From Gilliamella sp. wkB7 (GTDB taxonomy: Bacteria; Pseudomonadota; Gammaproteobacteria; Enterobacterales; Orbaceae), in contig NZ_CM004509.1 of assembly GCF_001693435.1 (NCBI RefSeq), positions 992,001-1,056,000 of the forward strand: a stretch of DNA of 64,000 nucleotides, in the 5' to 3' direction. Below, in pieces: positions 40,054-48,000 of this stretch (the first letter of the stretch is position 1; each line of letters opens with the position of its first letter). The notes under the pieces are model-generated. The model was not told the origin of the DNA. It did not search any database and was given only the letters and a program-made list of their open reading frames with translations. The position numbers were made by a program, and so were the translations under genes.

Positions 40054-41562
40054 TTAATTACCCTTTTTTCGATGGAATTCTAATTGAGTTTTTAAATCAT
40101 AAAATGGTTGATAATAATTATTAAATACTTGGCCATAATATTGCGTTATTTGTTGATTAGGCATATATCTGACTATTTGATTTTCAAATTGATTATCAAT
40201 ATCTTTATCTAAATAATGATTTTGATACCCCGCTAACATAACCGCCCCTTTACACACGGCTTCTTTGATATTACAAGATATTATTTCTCTTCCAAGAATA
40301 TCAGCCTTTAGCTGTAACCAAACTGGATTTTTTGCAGCTGCACCTATCACTTTTATTATTGGATGATGGGTAGAGGTTAGTTTCTCAATAGTTATAAGTA
40401 TATTTTTTAGTTCAAAACATAATCCCTGAAAAATAGCCAACAATGTGTCTTGTAAAGAGCTGTTTTCAGCAAAACCATACCATAAGCCTTTAGAATCAAT
40501 ATTACGTTTAGGAGGGCCACTACCACGTAAATGTGGAATGAAAATATTTAATTTCTGCTTTATATAGTTAATATCGGAGAGTTTATTAAATAGTGATTCG
40601 ATAAGTAGATCAAAATCTTCATTACTTACACAATAAGTCCGTTTAAACCATTCAATACTATATCCAGCCGAAGGAAGAGATGCATAAAGAGTATATAAAT
40701 CATCAATTACATATTGACCGTTTGACAAATGACTGTCTAAAAAGCTTTTATCAAAATTAGCTTGTTTAAGTAAAAGCAACAATCCTTCAGTAGTACCCGT
40801 CGAATTAAGTATTTCTCCTGATTTAAGTCTAGCGGCTATAGAACCACACATATGATCATGACCACCAATTGATACATAAATAGGCTGACTACAATTAAGT
40901 TTACTTGCTAATGATGACTTTAATTTCTCAATATTTTTACCTGATTGAACAAAATCAGAAAATAAGTTATTAATTTTAAAAATTGACGAAATTTTTTCTG
41001 ACCAACAATGGTTTTTTAAATCATAAACCAAGGTTCTTGATGCTAATGAAGGTTCAGCTTTTTTAACATCAGTTAATTTATATGCAATATATTCGGCTAT
41101 GCATAACCATTTAACTTTATTGAGGTTAATATCACAGTTTTCTTTTATCCATAAAATTTTAGTTAAACTATAATTACTATGAATAGGAATACCTGTAATG
41201 GTATAAAGTTCGTCATCACTAAATTTTGTATTAATATCCGCGAGATTATTTTTTGTCCTTGTGTCATACCATGTGATAGCAGGACCTACAACATCTCCTT
41301 TTTCATCAATAAGAACACCAGACTCACCCACACTAGCAATCGCAATATTTTTTACTTGTTCAGGATCAGAAAGTGAGCCAATTATCTCAATTATCCCTTT
41401 TTCTAATTGATTGTATAACGCTGTAATATCAAAATCAGAACCATATTTTGTGATTACTTTTGGTGTAACAAAAGAAAAGCTATTTACTAGTTTTAAAGAT
41501 GGCAATTCAAAAACACACAATTTACAATTTGTCGTCCCAATATCAACGCCAATTGAATACAT
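40054..41562 (-). CDS. FGGY-family carbohydrate kinase
   Basis: This is a 502-residue sugar kinase of the FGGY superfamily (xylulose, ribulose, gluconate and glycerol kinase relatives). The N-terminal phosphate motif is GVDIGTTNCK (about 5-14). ITWYDTR follows, then the GGHDHMCGSIAA domain junction and the adenosine motif KVIGAAAKNPVWLQLKAD, with KEAVCKGAVMLAGY near the end. A very strong ribosome site (AAGGAGG) precedes the ATG. Its place in a galactitol-type PTS operon is unusual because the PTS already phosphorylates its substrate. It may act on a second phosphate position or on an unphosphorylated keto sugar. Confidence 0.85.
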   Translation of the reverse strand: MYSIGVDIGTTNCKLCVFELPSLKLVNSFSFVTPKVITKYGSDFDITALYNQLEKGIIEIIGSLSDPEQVKNIAIASVGESGVLIDEKGDVVGPAITWYDTRTKNNLADINTKFSDDELYTITGIPIHSNYSLTKILWIKENCDINLNKVKWLCIAEYIAYKLTDVKKAEPSLASRTLVYDLKNHCWSEKISSIFKINNLFSDFVQSGKNIEKLKSSLASKLNCSQPIYVSIGGHDHMCGSIAARLKSGEILNSTGTTEGLLLLLKQANFDKSFLDSHLSNGQYVIDDLYTLYASLPSAGYSIEWFKRTYCVSNEDFDLLIESLFNKLSDINYIKQKLNIFIPHLRGSGPPKRNIDSKGLWYGFAENSSLQDTLLAIFQGLCFELKNILITIEKLTSTHHPIIKVIGAAAKNPVWLQLKADILGREIISCNIKEAVCKGAVMLAGYQNHYLDKDIDNQFENQIVRYMPNQQITQYYGQVFNNYYQPFYDLKTQLEFHRKKGN

Positions 41563-41610
41563 ATTAACCTCCTTATTTACTCTTTTTGTCTATTATTTTC
41601 AAGCAAATCA

Positions 41611-41747
41611 AATGTACACCCAAAATAAAAAATTCAATTTATTTATATAGTTGAAACAACTTATCTTTAAAAAAATTGTAGCTTTCCCTATTCAGATAAG
41701 TTAACTTATCTGATTTAATACATTGATTAATAATATGGGTGTACGTT
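41611..41747 (-). ncRNA. Candidate structured intercistronic RNA before the FGGY kinase
   Basis: Bases 41611-41622 pair with 41736-41747 over 12 positions (11 Watson-Crick, one G-T; core GTACACCC/GGGTGTAC). They enclose the perfect 20-base palindrome at 41693-41712 (CAGATAAGTT and its complement). The half AACTTATCT recurs at 41658-41666. In the transcript the second half of the palindrome could therefore pair with either the first half or this downstream copy. The element fills the gap between the PTS IIC and kinase genes. It could equally be a set of protein half-sites in DNA. No known family was recognised. Confidence 0.4.
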
Positions 41748-41752
41748 ATTTT

Positions 41753-43099
41753 TTAGGCTATATCCCAAGATTTCTTTGTATGACGATACAATATGAAACA
41801 AGTCACAAATATTATTGGAATTAAAGCTAGAGCAATATAATTTCCTTCAAATACTTTGACTGCCCAAAAACGATAAGGATTGCCACCATCTAATAGACTT
41901 GAAAATTCACCGTCGGTTTTTACTGGAAAATTAATACTTTTTGCAATATTAGTAATAATTGGTGCTACAGATGAAGCAACATAAAGATTAGCAATTAAAC
42001 AAGGTATACCTATGATAAATGATCTGACGATATTACCACGACAAGCTAATACCACCATTGATATAGGCACCCAAATATTTGTTAAATCACCTAATGGTAA
42101 TAGTCGGTTGCCAGGTAAAATAATTGATAAAATCAAGCCGACTGGAATTAATAATAATGCAGTGGAAAGTACGGACGGATGACCAACAGCAACAGCAATA
42201 TCCAAGCCGATGTATAAGTTTTTTCTGTTAGGAAACTTTTTATTCAAAAATTGTTTTACCGCATCAGACAATGGCAATAATCCTTCCATTAACAATTTAA
42301 CCATTCTCGGCATAATTAACATTACAGCACCAAGATTGATAGCTAAATTTAAAATACCTTTAACATCATAACCTGCTGCAATTCCTATTGCCCCTCCTAT
42401 CACAAATCCAATCATCATCGGTTCGCCAAATATACCAAATCTTTTTTGAATAGTTTCGGGATCTGCATGTAATTTTTGCAACCCTGGTATTTTATCTAAT
42501 ATTAGATTGCCTAATACACCGATAGGGAAGAAAATGACAGAAGAAAGTGTCGGTAATGATATACCCGGTAATTCAAAATATTTTTGAATCATAGGGGCAC
42601 ACCAATCAGCAAGAATAAAGGTTATTACTGCAGTTATGCCTGCTATAATTAATCCATACATAAAACTACCAGTACTGCTGTAAACTAATGCACCAACAAA
42701 GGTAAAATGCCAAAAATTCCACAAATCAATATCAACTGTTTTAGTCCAATTTAGGGTTAACATTACAATATTAATAATAATGGTCATTGGTATTACAAAA
42801 GGCGCAATCGGAGATGCCCAAGCAATTGCTGCCAATGGAGGCCATCCCAAATCAATTACCGGTAAATGAATTCCTGCATGTTCAACTAAGTCTGAGGTGG
42901 CACTGCCTAGGCTCGTACCCAATAGGTCGAAGATAACAAAAATACCAACAAAACCCATACCAATGGTTAATGATGAACGAATTGCTCGACCTATCTTTAC
43001 ACCTAAACAAAGTGCCATAATAAAGATCACAACAGGCAACATGACGGTCGGACCAAAACCTAATATGTATTGAACAATTTCCAGTAGTTTGTCAGCCAT
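41753..43099 (-). CDS. PTS galactitol-family IIC component
   Basis: This is the membrane channel of a GatC-type phosphotransferase system, with about 12 helices in 448 residues. The N-terminal LEIVQYILGFGPTVMLPVVIF, the GLDIAVAVGHPSVLSTALLL stretch and the SLLDGGNPYRFWAVKVF region near the C-terminus are as in GatC proteins. The ATG at 43099 is chosen: GGGGA lies 7 bases upstream, while the TTG two codons earlier has no such site. It follows the IIB gene by 2 bases. The substrate is probably a polyol, by family. Confidence 0.9.
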   Translation of the reverse strand: MADKLLEIVQYILGFGPTVMLPVVIFIMALCLGVKIGRAIRSSLTIGMGFVGIFVIFDLLGTSLGSATSDLVEHAGIHLPVIDLGWPPLAAIAWASPIAPFVIPMTIIINIVMLTLNWTKTVDIDLWNFWHFTFVGALVYSSTGSFMYGLIIAGITAVITFILADWCAPMIQKYFELPGISLPTLSSVIFFPIGVLGNLILDKIPGLQKLHADPETIQKRFGIFGEPMMIGFVIGGAIGIAAGYDVKGILNLAINLGAVMLIMPRMVKLLMEGLLPLSDAVKQFLNKKFPNRKNLYIGLDIAVAVGHPSVLSTALLLIPVGLILSIILPGNRLLPLGDLTNIWVPISMVVLACRGNIVRSFIIGIPCLIANLYVASSVAPIITNIAKSINFPVKTDGEFSSLLDGGNPYRFWAVKVFEGNYIALALIPIIFVTCFILYRHTKKSWDIA

Positions 43100-43101
43100 A
43101 A

Positions 43102-43389
43102 TCAATCCCCTTTCAAAATCCTAACGATTTCGGCTAGGACATCTTCTTCACCTATTGTAGTGATTAAAGGTACTCCATTGATAATTGGTGTTTTTTCTAA
43201 CTTATAGGATACTTTAGAAGTCACAATAATTAAGTCAGCCATACCATCTTGAGATTGAACCGTTGCCACATCTGACTGAATGTTTTCGACTTCAATTCCG
43301 TGTTCAGCACAATAATTTTTGACTTTTTCCGTTGCAATAGTTGAAGTAGCAATACCGCTAGTACAGGCAAAAATAATTCTTTTTTTCAT
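43102..43389 (-). CDS. PTS galactitol-family IIB component
   Basis: This is a 95-residue cytoplasmic phosphocarrier. The phospho-cysteine is Cys9 in FACTSGIATST, the P-loop-like feature of GatB/SgcB proteins. It takes phosphate from the IIA histidine and passes it to the sugar in the IIC channel. It sits between the IIA (11-base gap) and IIC genes in the usual A-B-C order. Confidence 0.93.
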   Translation of the reverse strand: MKKRIIFACTSGIATSTIATEKVKNYCAEHGIEVENIQSDVATVQSQDGMADLIIVTSKVSYKLEKTPIINGVPLITTIGEEDVLAEIVRILKGD

Positions 43390-43400
43390 AATGATGCTCC

Positions 43401-43859
43401 TTATTTCAAAATATCTTTTAAAATATTTTTAATTTCAAATTTGTTATTACTTTCAACTATCTTTTGCAAAATCATGTCATTACTGAACGATGATGCTAAT
43501 TTCATTAAAAAAGTTAAATGTGTATCGGATTGTTTAAGTAACAATCCAAATATAATATTGACGGGTAGATCCTCATCAGTCTCTGCATTTTTAAAAATAA
43601 TGCCTTCTTTACTGGTTACAACAAACATGCCATCTTTTTTAACAAATTCGCAGTCTACATGAGGCATAGCAACATTTAGTGTTTTCAACTTAAATCCTGT
43701 AGGATGTTCATTTTCCCTTTGAATAACTTTTTCTAAATATTGCTCAGTCACATAATTGTTATCTAATAATTCATGACTTATAGATTTAAACATATCTTCT
43801 CGACTTGAAAAGTTTTTGTTTAAAAATATAATATTGTCATCCAATTGTTCTAATTCCAT
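43401..43859 (-). CDS. PTS galactitol/fructose-superfamily IIA component
   Basis: This is a PTS_EIIA type 2 domain of 152 residues. The phospho-histidine lies in LNVAMPHVDCEF (residue 67 with the start used here). The flanking EHPTGFKL segment is typical of GatA. ATG 43859 is chosen because AGGTGG lies five bases before it; the in-frame GTG three codons earlier overlaps that ribosome site. It follows the aldolase gene and precedes the IIB gene. Confidence 0.92.
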   Translation of the reverse strand: MELEQLDDNIIFLNKNFSSREDMFKSISHELLDNNYVTEQYLEKVIQRENEHPTGFKLKTLNVAMPHVDCEFVKKDGMFVVTSKEGIIFKNAETDEDLPVNIIFGLLLKQSDTHLTFLMKLASSFSNDMILQKIVESNNKFEIKNILKDILK

Positions 43860-43879
43860 AATGACCACCTATTTTTATT

Positions 43880-44728
43880 TTAATGATGGATGTTTAATAA
43901 ATTCATAGATAATATTTTGTTGTAAACTACTTGCTGAACATCACCTTTTGCTTTAAGTAGTACTTTAATAAGATTGTATTCATTATTATTAGCAACATAT
44001 TGTTTACCAATTGAACTAATATAAGCTCTACGCAAATCACCACCAATATTAAGTTTGACTACATTATATTGACTAATTTTTTGTAAAGTTTGATCATCAA
44101 TTCCTGAACCTCCATGAATAACTAGTGAGACTGGCGATATATCAGATAATTTACCCAGTAAATCAAAATCAATTTTCGGTTGTTGTTCAAATCCATGAAC
44201 ATTACCAACTGATACGGCAAGTGTTGCACAGCCAGTTCTTTTCACGAACTCAAGGACTTGATTAGGATCTGTTTTACGATCCGCTTCATTAACCTCATCA
44301 TCTTCTTTTCCAGTAATTGCACCTAATTCAGCTTCTACAGGGATATTATATCCACCACAAAAGTCGACAACTTTTTTCGTCAATTGAATATTTTCTTCAA
44401 AAGGTAAATGAGAACCATCAATCATAATTGAGGTAAATCCAGCTTCCACGGCTTGCCTTACATCCTCAAAAGTTTTTCCATGATCTAAATGTAAACAAAA
44501 GGGTGTTTTCATCGTACTAGCTCGATTACGTACCATATCTACAATATATTTGTAACCAGATAACACAATGTTTGTTGGTGCAATTTGAACCATACTTGGA
44601 ATATTACTTTCCTCAATTGCATCTAATATGGCTAATGTTGTTTCCAAATTTGTTGTATTAAATGCGCCAGCTAAAGTTTTCTGTTTTTTAGCTTCACCTA
44701 TTAAAGTATACCCATTGACTAATGCCAT
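43880..44728 (-). CDS. Class II ketose-bisphosphate aldolase (GatY/KbaY/FbaA family)
   Basis: This is a zinc aldolase of 282 residues that splits ketose bisphosphates such as tagatose or fructose 1,6-bisphosphate. The zinc and catalytic motifs are CLHLDHGK (His and Asp pair), the VEAELGAI glutamate, GNVHG, the HGGSG phosphate loop and KLNIGGDLR. It is second in the operon, after the regulator. No GatZ/KbaZ partner is encoded nearby, so unlike E. coli GatY it may act alone. The exact ketose is not determinable from sequence. Confidence 0.88.
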   Translation of the reverse strand: MALVNGYTLIGEAKKQKTLAGAFNTTNLETTLAILDAIEESNIPSMVQIAPTNIVLSGYKYIVDMVRNRASTMKTPFCLHLDHGKTFEDVRQAVEAGFTSIMIDGSHLPFEENIQLTKKVVDFCGGYNIPVEAELGAITGKEDDEVNEADRKTDPNQVLEFVKRTGCATLAVSVGNVHGFEQQPKIDFDLLGKLSDISPVSLVIHGGSGIDDQTLQKISQYNVVKLNIGGDLRRAYISSIGKQYVANNNEYNLIKVLLKAKGDVQQVVYNKILSMNLLNIHH

Positions 44729-44737
44729 AATTTACTC

Positions 44738-45472
44738 CTACTTTCGTCTAAGTGTTGTCCCCAAGTAGTTAACATTTGACTTTAACCATACATTACCAAA
44801 TTCAATTGGCTGACCATCATCAAAGTAAACTAATTGTTCTAAATGAAGAACTGGAGATATATCGCTAATATTTAATATATCTGCGCGTTCTTTTCCTACC
44901 ACTCGGGCAGAATAACGACATTCCGAGTGATCTATCTTCTTATGAGTAATCCGCTCTAATTCACTAAATAAACTATATTTTGTAAAATCTATCTGCTCTA
45001 TTTCTGGACATAAAGACAAATTGATTCTATTTTCAATAAACATAATTTTTTCGCCATTAACGCTTCTTACCCGTTCCATAAAAAAAATGTTCGAATTAAC
45101 TGGAACTTGTAATTTTCCACTAATATATTCGTTTGCTCTTTCAACTCTTTTAGTAATAACTTCGGTAGTGAACTTAACATGTTGCATCTCTAACGATTCT
45201 GCAAATGACTGTAAACCATAGCCTAATTGATAAGAGATATTTTCGGCTTTTACATAAGTTCCTTTTCCTTGAATTTGTTCCAAAACAGATTCATTAATCA
45301 ATAATTCAACCGCTTTTCTAACCGTGCCTCGACTAACAGAAAGTAGACTCATAATTTCATTTTCAGAAGGAATTCTATCTCCAGCTTTCAAATCATTACG
45401 ATATATTTGATTTCTTATCCATTCTTTCACTTGTACATAAAGTGGTGTGCTAGAAAATTTGTTTATATTCAT
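44738..45472 (-). CDS. GntR/UTRA-family transcriptional regulator
   Basis: This is a HutC-subfamily regulator of 244 residues. The winged helix lies at about 8-75 (IPSENEIMSLLSVSRGTVRKA, recognition part SRGTVRKAVE). The UTRA ligand domain runs from about 95 to the end (LEQLVYFDDGQPIEFGNVW is the usual final strand). It is the first gene of the operon, with operators and a CRP site directly upstream, so it is probably autoregulated. The ligand is likely the phosphorylated sugar. Confidence 0.9.
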   Translation of the reverse strand: MNINKFSSTPLYVQVKEWIRNQIYRNDLKAGDRIPSENEIMSLLSVSRGTVRKAVELLINESVLEQIQGKGTYVKAENISYQLGYGLQSFAESLEMQHVKFTTEVITKRVERANEYISGKLQVPVNSNIFFMERVRSVNGEKIMFIENRINLSLCPEIEQIDFTKYSLFSELERITHKKIDHSECRYSARVVGKERADILNISDISPVLHLEQLVYFDDGQPIEFGNVWLKSNVNYLGTTLRRK

Positions 45473-45500
45473 TGGTTACCCCAAAATATCGGTTAAGTTA

Positions 45501-45543
45501 AATATACATCCATAGACAACTATGTACAACTATGGACAACTTG
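45501..45543 (-). promoter_or_regulatory. Promoter and repeated operator of the PTS operon
   Basis: On the minus strand TTGTAC (complement of 45524-45529), a 17-base spacer and TATATT (complement of 45501-45506) form a good promoter. Over it lie tandem 10-base units ending ACAAC at 45520, 45530 and 45540. Two inverted repeats also overlap it, CATAG-ACAA-CTATG and TCCATAG-N14-CTATGGA. These are fitting operators for the adjacent GntR/UTRA protein. Confidence 0.7.
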
Positions 45544-45556
45544 TTTTTAAACAAAA

Positions 45557-45572
45557 TGTGAACCTAATCACA
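45557..45572 (-). promoter_or_regulatory. CRP site upstream of the PTS operon
   Basis: TGTGA-ACCTAA-TCACA is perfect, and the dyad extends to AAATGTGA/TCACATTT. The centre lies about 70 bases upstream of the predicted start point, a class I position. Confidence 0.85.
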
Positions 45573-46036
45573 TTTTATTGTTAATTGATAATATTCAGAA
45601 CATGAACAGCGTTTAGCTACCTATCTAATAAAAAATGATTTGTAACTAATAACAATATGGAATTGTTGAAGAAATAATTTTTTTTTGCAAATAAAAAGTA
45701 TTAATTTTGACAATTATCCAAGACAAATTTATTACGAATCGTTAACAAAGCCAACATTTTTAAGCTTATGCAAAAATCAATGTCTCGTATCTCAATTTAG
45801 AAAATTTAAATGGTTAGGTATCATCCTAAACCAACAGACTATTTAAAACTGGTTCTTTATTTTGTCAGTTTATATATACTTTCCTATTAATTTTAAATAG
45901 CAGAATTCAAAGTTATTTATTGATTTCTATTGTTTATCCTAATTTGTATTTCCTTAAAAATTGACAGTTTCATTTACTTTAAGCTTGATAGTGTTTAAGA
46001 TAAACCAATTTTTTGATGTATCTTGGGACTTAAAAT
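45573..46036. other. Intergenic region between PTS operon and waaY-like gene
   Basis: About 460 AT-rich bases between divergent genes. No gene, RNA or strong hairpin was recognised. The promoter of the WaaY-like gene must be near its right end, but no convincing hexamers were seen. Confidence 0.35.
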
Positions 46037-46741
46037 TTGAATAACTTTGCAAACATTATTGAAATTGAACGCGGCGATATGAAGTTCGCTTATGTAGAAA
46101 ATAATGAAATAAATTATTTAGACCTTTTTGATCAGTTTTTAGCAGAAGAAGGACATCATGAGTTACTTGATCCCAGCGATAAATTAGAACGATATACTTA
46201 TCTAATTAATCATAATCAAAGCAAATTTATTTTTAAAATTGATGGTGGAGTAGAAGAACGTTTAGAGCGTCGAATTATTGCTAAAATTACAGGTGATTTT
46301 TATTTCAATTTAATTCATAAGTTAGCAAAAATTTCACTTGATAAATGCGACATCGCTTATGAGCTTTATTTGGTCGCATTTGATAAAAAAACCAAACGTC
46401 ACTATATGATATTCAATTTTGTTGAAGGTCGTTCCTTGAAATGGGAAGAAATGAATAAATATGGCGATCAAGTAAAAGATTGTATTGAAAAATTACATAG
46501 TTATAATTTGGTTTCGAATGATGTACATGGTGGTAATTTTATTTTAACGCCAGAAGGAAAGATTAAAGCAATTGATTTGACCAATTCGGGCTTTATTTGG
46601 TTAACTAAGGCCAATGATGCTATTGAATTAAAAGAACGTTTCAATATCAAAATTAAAGTACCCATTATGGCAATGGCAATTAAAAAATTTACTCACGGAT
46701 TTAAAAAATTATCTCGCAAATTACGAGGTAAAGAGGTCTAA
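46037..46741 (+). CDS. waaY: LPS core heptose kinase, RfaY/WaaY-like
   Basis: This small kinase-fold protein phosphorylates heptose II of the LPS inner core in enterobacteria. The ATP-lobe region SKFIFKIDGG, GDFYFNLIHKL, the catalytic loop NDVHGGNFIL and the metal motif KAIDLTNSG match WaaY. At 234 residues it has the expected length. The start is uncertain: TTG 46037 with GGGA nine bases upstream gives the full N-terminus, while ATG 46079 lacks a ribosome site. It stands alone, away from other core-LPS genes, and is followed by a hairpin. Confidence 0.82.
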   Translation: MNNFANIIEIERGDMKFAYVENNEINYLDLFDQFLAEEGHHELLDPSDKLERYTYLINHNQSKFIFKIDGGVEERLERRIIAKITGDFYFNLIHKLAKISLDKCDIAYELYLVAFDKKTKRHYMIFNFVEGRSLKWEEMNKYGDQVKDCIEKLHSYNLVSNDVHGGNFILTPEGKIKAIDLTNSGFIWLTKANDAIELKERFNIKIKVPIMAMAIKKFTHGFKKLSRKLRGKEV

Positions 46742-46750
46742 TATAACAAA

Positions 46751-46773
46751 TGAGAGAAATTTTATTTCTCTCA
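46751..46773 (+). terminator. Hairpin after waaY-like gene
   Basis: TGAGAGAAAT and ATTTCTCTCA form a perfect 10-base stem around TTT, ten bases after the stop. The stem is AT-rich and no strong T run follows. Confidence 0.55.
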
Positions 46774-46925
46774 CATTTCTAATTTTCACTTTAACGGTAT
46801 ATCTTATTGAATTAATATCAATAAATGTTCTATTTTTGATTAATAATCTTATTCCTTATGCAAACACTAGCAAATCAATACGTAAACAGCTAGAATTAAT
46901 TAGCTTATCCTAAAAAGGGCGTTAT

Positions 46926-47513
46926 ATGAAAAAGTTACTTGGAATTTTTACAATATTTGCTTTGCTAACTGGCTGTACATCTCAAAAAATGATGTCAATT
47001 TATCAAACTGAAGGAGTAGAAATTGGTCAAAACTCGTCAGGCATAGATATATTGAAGAAATATAGTACATCAAGACCTATCACCATACTTCGCTCTTCAT
47101 TATCACTCTGCATCGCTCAAGAACTTGATAATAGTCCAGTAGTACTTACTAATGAAAATTATTATGGTTCACATTGGTGGTCTTATTACAATATGAATAA
47201 TCATCAATCAATTACTGTCAGTGGTGGAGATACAATAAAACTTGTTGAAGGTAATAATGTTGTTGCTAATGCTGTAACGGATTATCAATATTACTCAAAA
47301 TATTTTATAAGTTATACTTTAACAACTACTCGTAATAAAAATGGTATCAATTACCTATTTAGTAATATTAAGCAAGCTCAGCAATATACTGGTTCATCAA
47401 TAAATGATGGATTTGAGTATATCAAAACAATTGAAAGAGCTCATCCTGACTTGGTTATTGAGGCTCTAAATAAAGAAGTTGATAAAATTCAAGAGTGTTT
47501 AGTTCGTCAATAA
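46926..47513 (+). CDS. Hypothetical lipoprotein
   Basis: The family is not recognised. The lipoprotein signal MKKLLGIFTIFALLTGC ends at lipidated Cys17, followed by TSQ, so outer-membrane sorting is expected. The mature part of about 178 residues is rich in Ser, Asn, Thr and Tyr, with alternating strands (SITVSGGDTIKLVEGNN, YFISYTLTTTRNKNG), and two cysteines. AAGGG precedes the ATG. It lies about 490 bases before another lipoprotein operon on the same strand; co-function is possible but not shown. Confidence 0.7.
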   Translation: MKKLLGIFTIFALLTGCTSQKMMSIYQTEGVEIGQNSSGIDILKKYSTSRPITILRSSLSLCIAQELDNSPVVLTNENYYGSHWWSYYNMNNHQSITVSGGDTIKLVEGNNVVANAVTDYQYYSKYFISYTLTTTRNKNGINYLFSNIKQAQQYTGSSINDGFEYIKTIERAHPDLVIEALNKEVDKIQECLVRQ

Positions 47514-47929
47514 TATAGCATAATGTATAAAATTTTGTAAAAAAGTTTGAGGTTAAGCATACGTTTGAGTATATTTTATTTAATTATCTAACTGTTTTTC
47601 TGTAATATAATAAAACTATCCAATGCAATATATGGTTAGTATAATTATTATTGTTGTAAATTATACTTACTTTCTATTGTAAATCAGGTGACACCTACCC
47701 CAATCCCTCCCTCTTATTAAAGTTCTTGTTACATTATTAAAGAAATCATTAGCATCATGATTGTTGTCATTCTATTACAAGCTTAATCAACATTAAGTAT
47801 GTTGTTTATAGTGATGCCATCATTTAAATAATATAGCTGTTTAACAAATTTATCGCAGACTTGAATATTACAATAATTAATCTAACAGTCGAATTATTAA
47901 ATTTTAATGATAATGACTAAATTATTATT
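47514..47929. other. Intergenic region with a C-rich island
   Basis: About 415 bases without a gene. It is AT-rich except for 47686-47713, where the near-palindrome AGGTG-A-CACCT runs into a pyrimidine tract (CCTACCCCAATCCCTCCCTC). The complementary strand carries four G runs. No family could be assigned to this block. Confidence 0.4.
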
Positions 47930-47948
47930 GATAATGATGATTATTATA
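47930..47948 (+). promoter_or_regulatory. Candidate Fur box before the CsgG-like operon
   Basis: GATAATGATGATTATTATA matches the 19-base Fur consensus at 16 positions, and a second partial TGATAAT lies at 47908. It ends about 52 bases before the ATG of the CsgG-like gene. The surroundings are very AT-rich, so chance similarity is possible. Confidence 0.4.
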
Positions 47949-48000
47949 ATATTATTTATGACTAAATATTCATCATTTAATAAAGAAGGACAAGATAGAC

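Noticed and set aside
45021..45221. Plus-strand frame opposite the GntR/UTRA gene
   Set aside because: Antisense shadow of a well-supported regulator gene.
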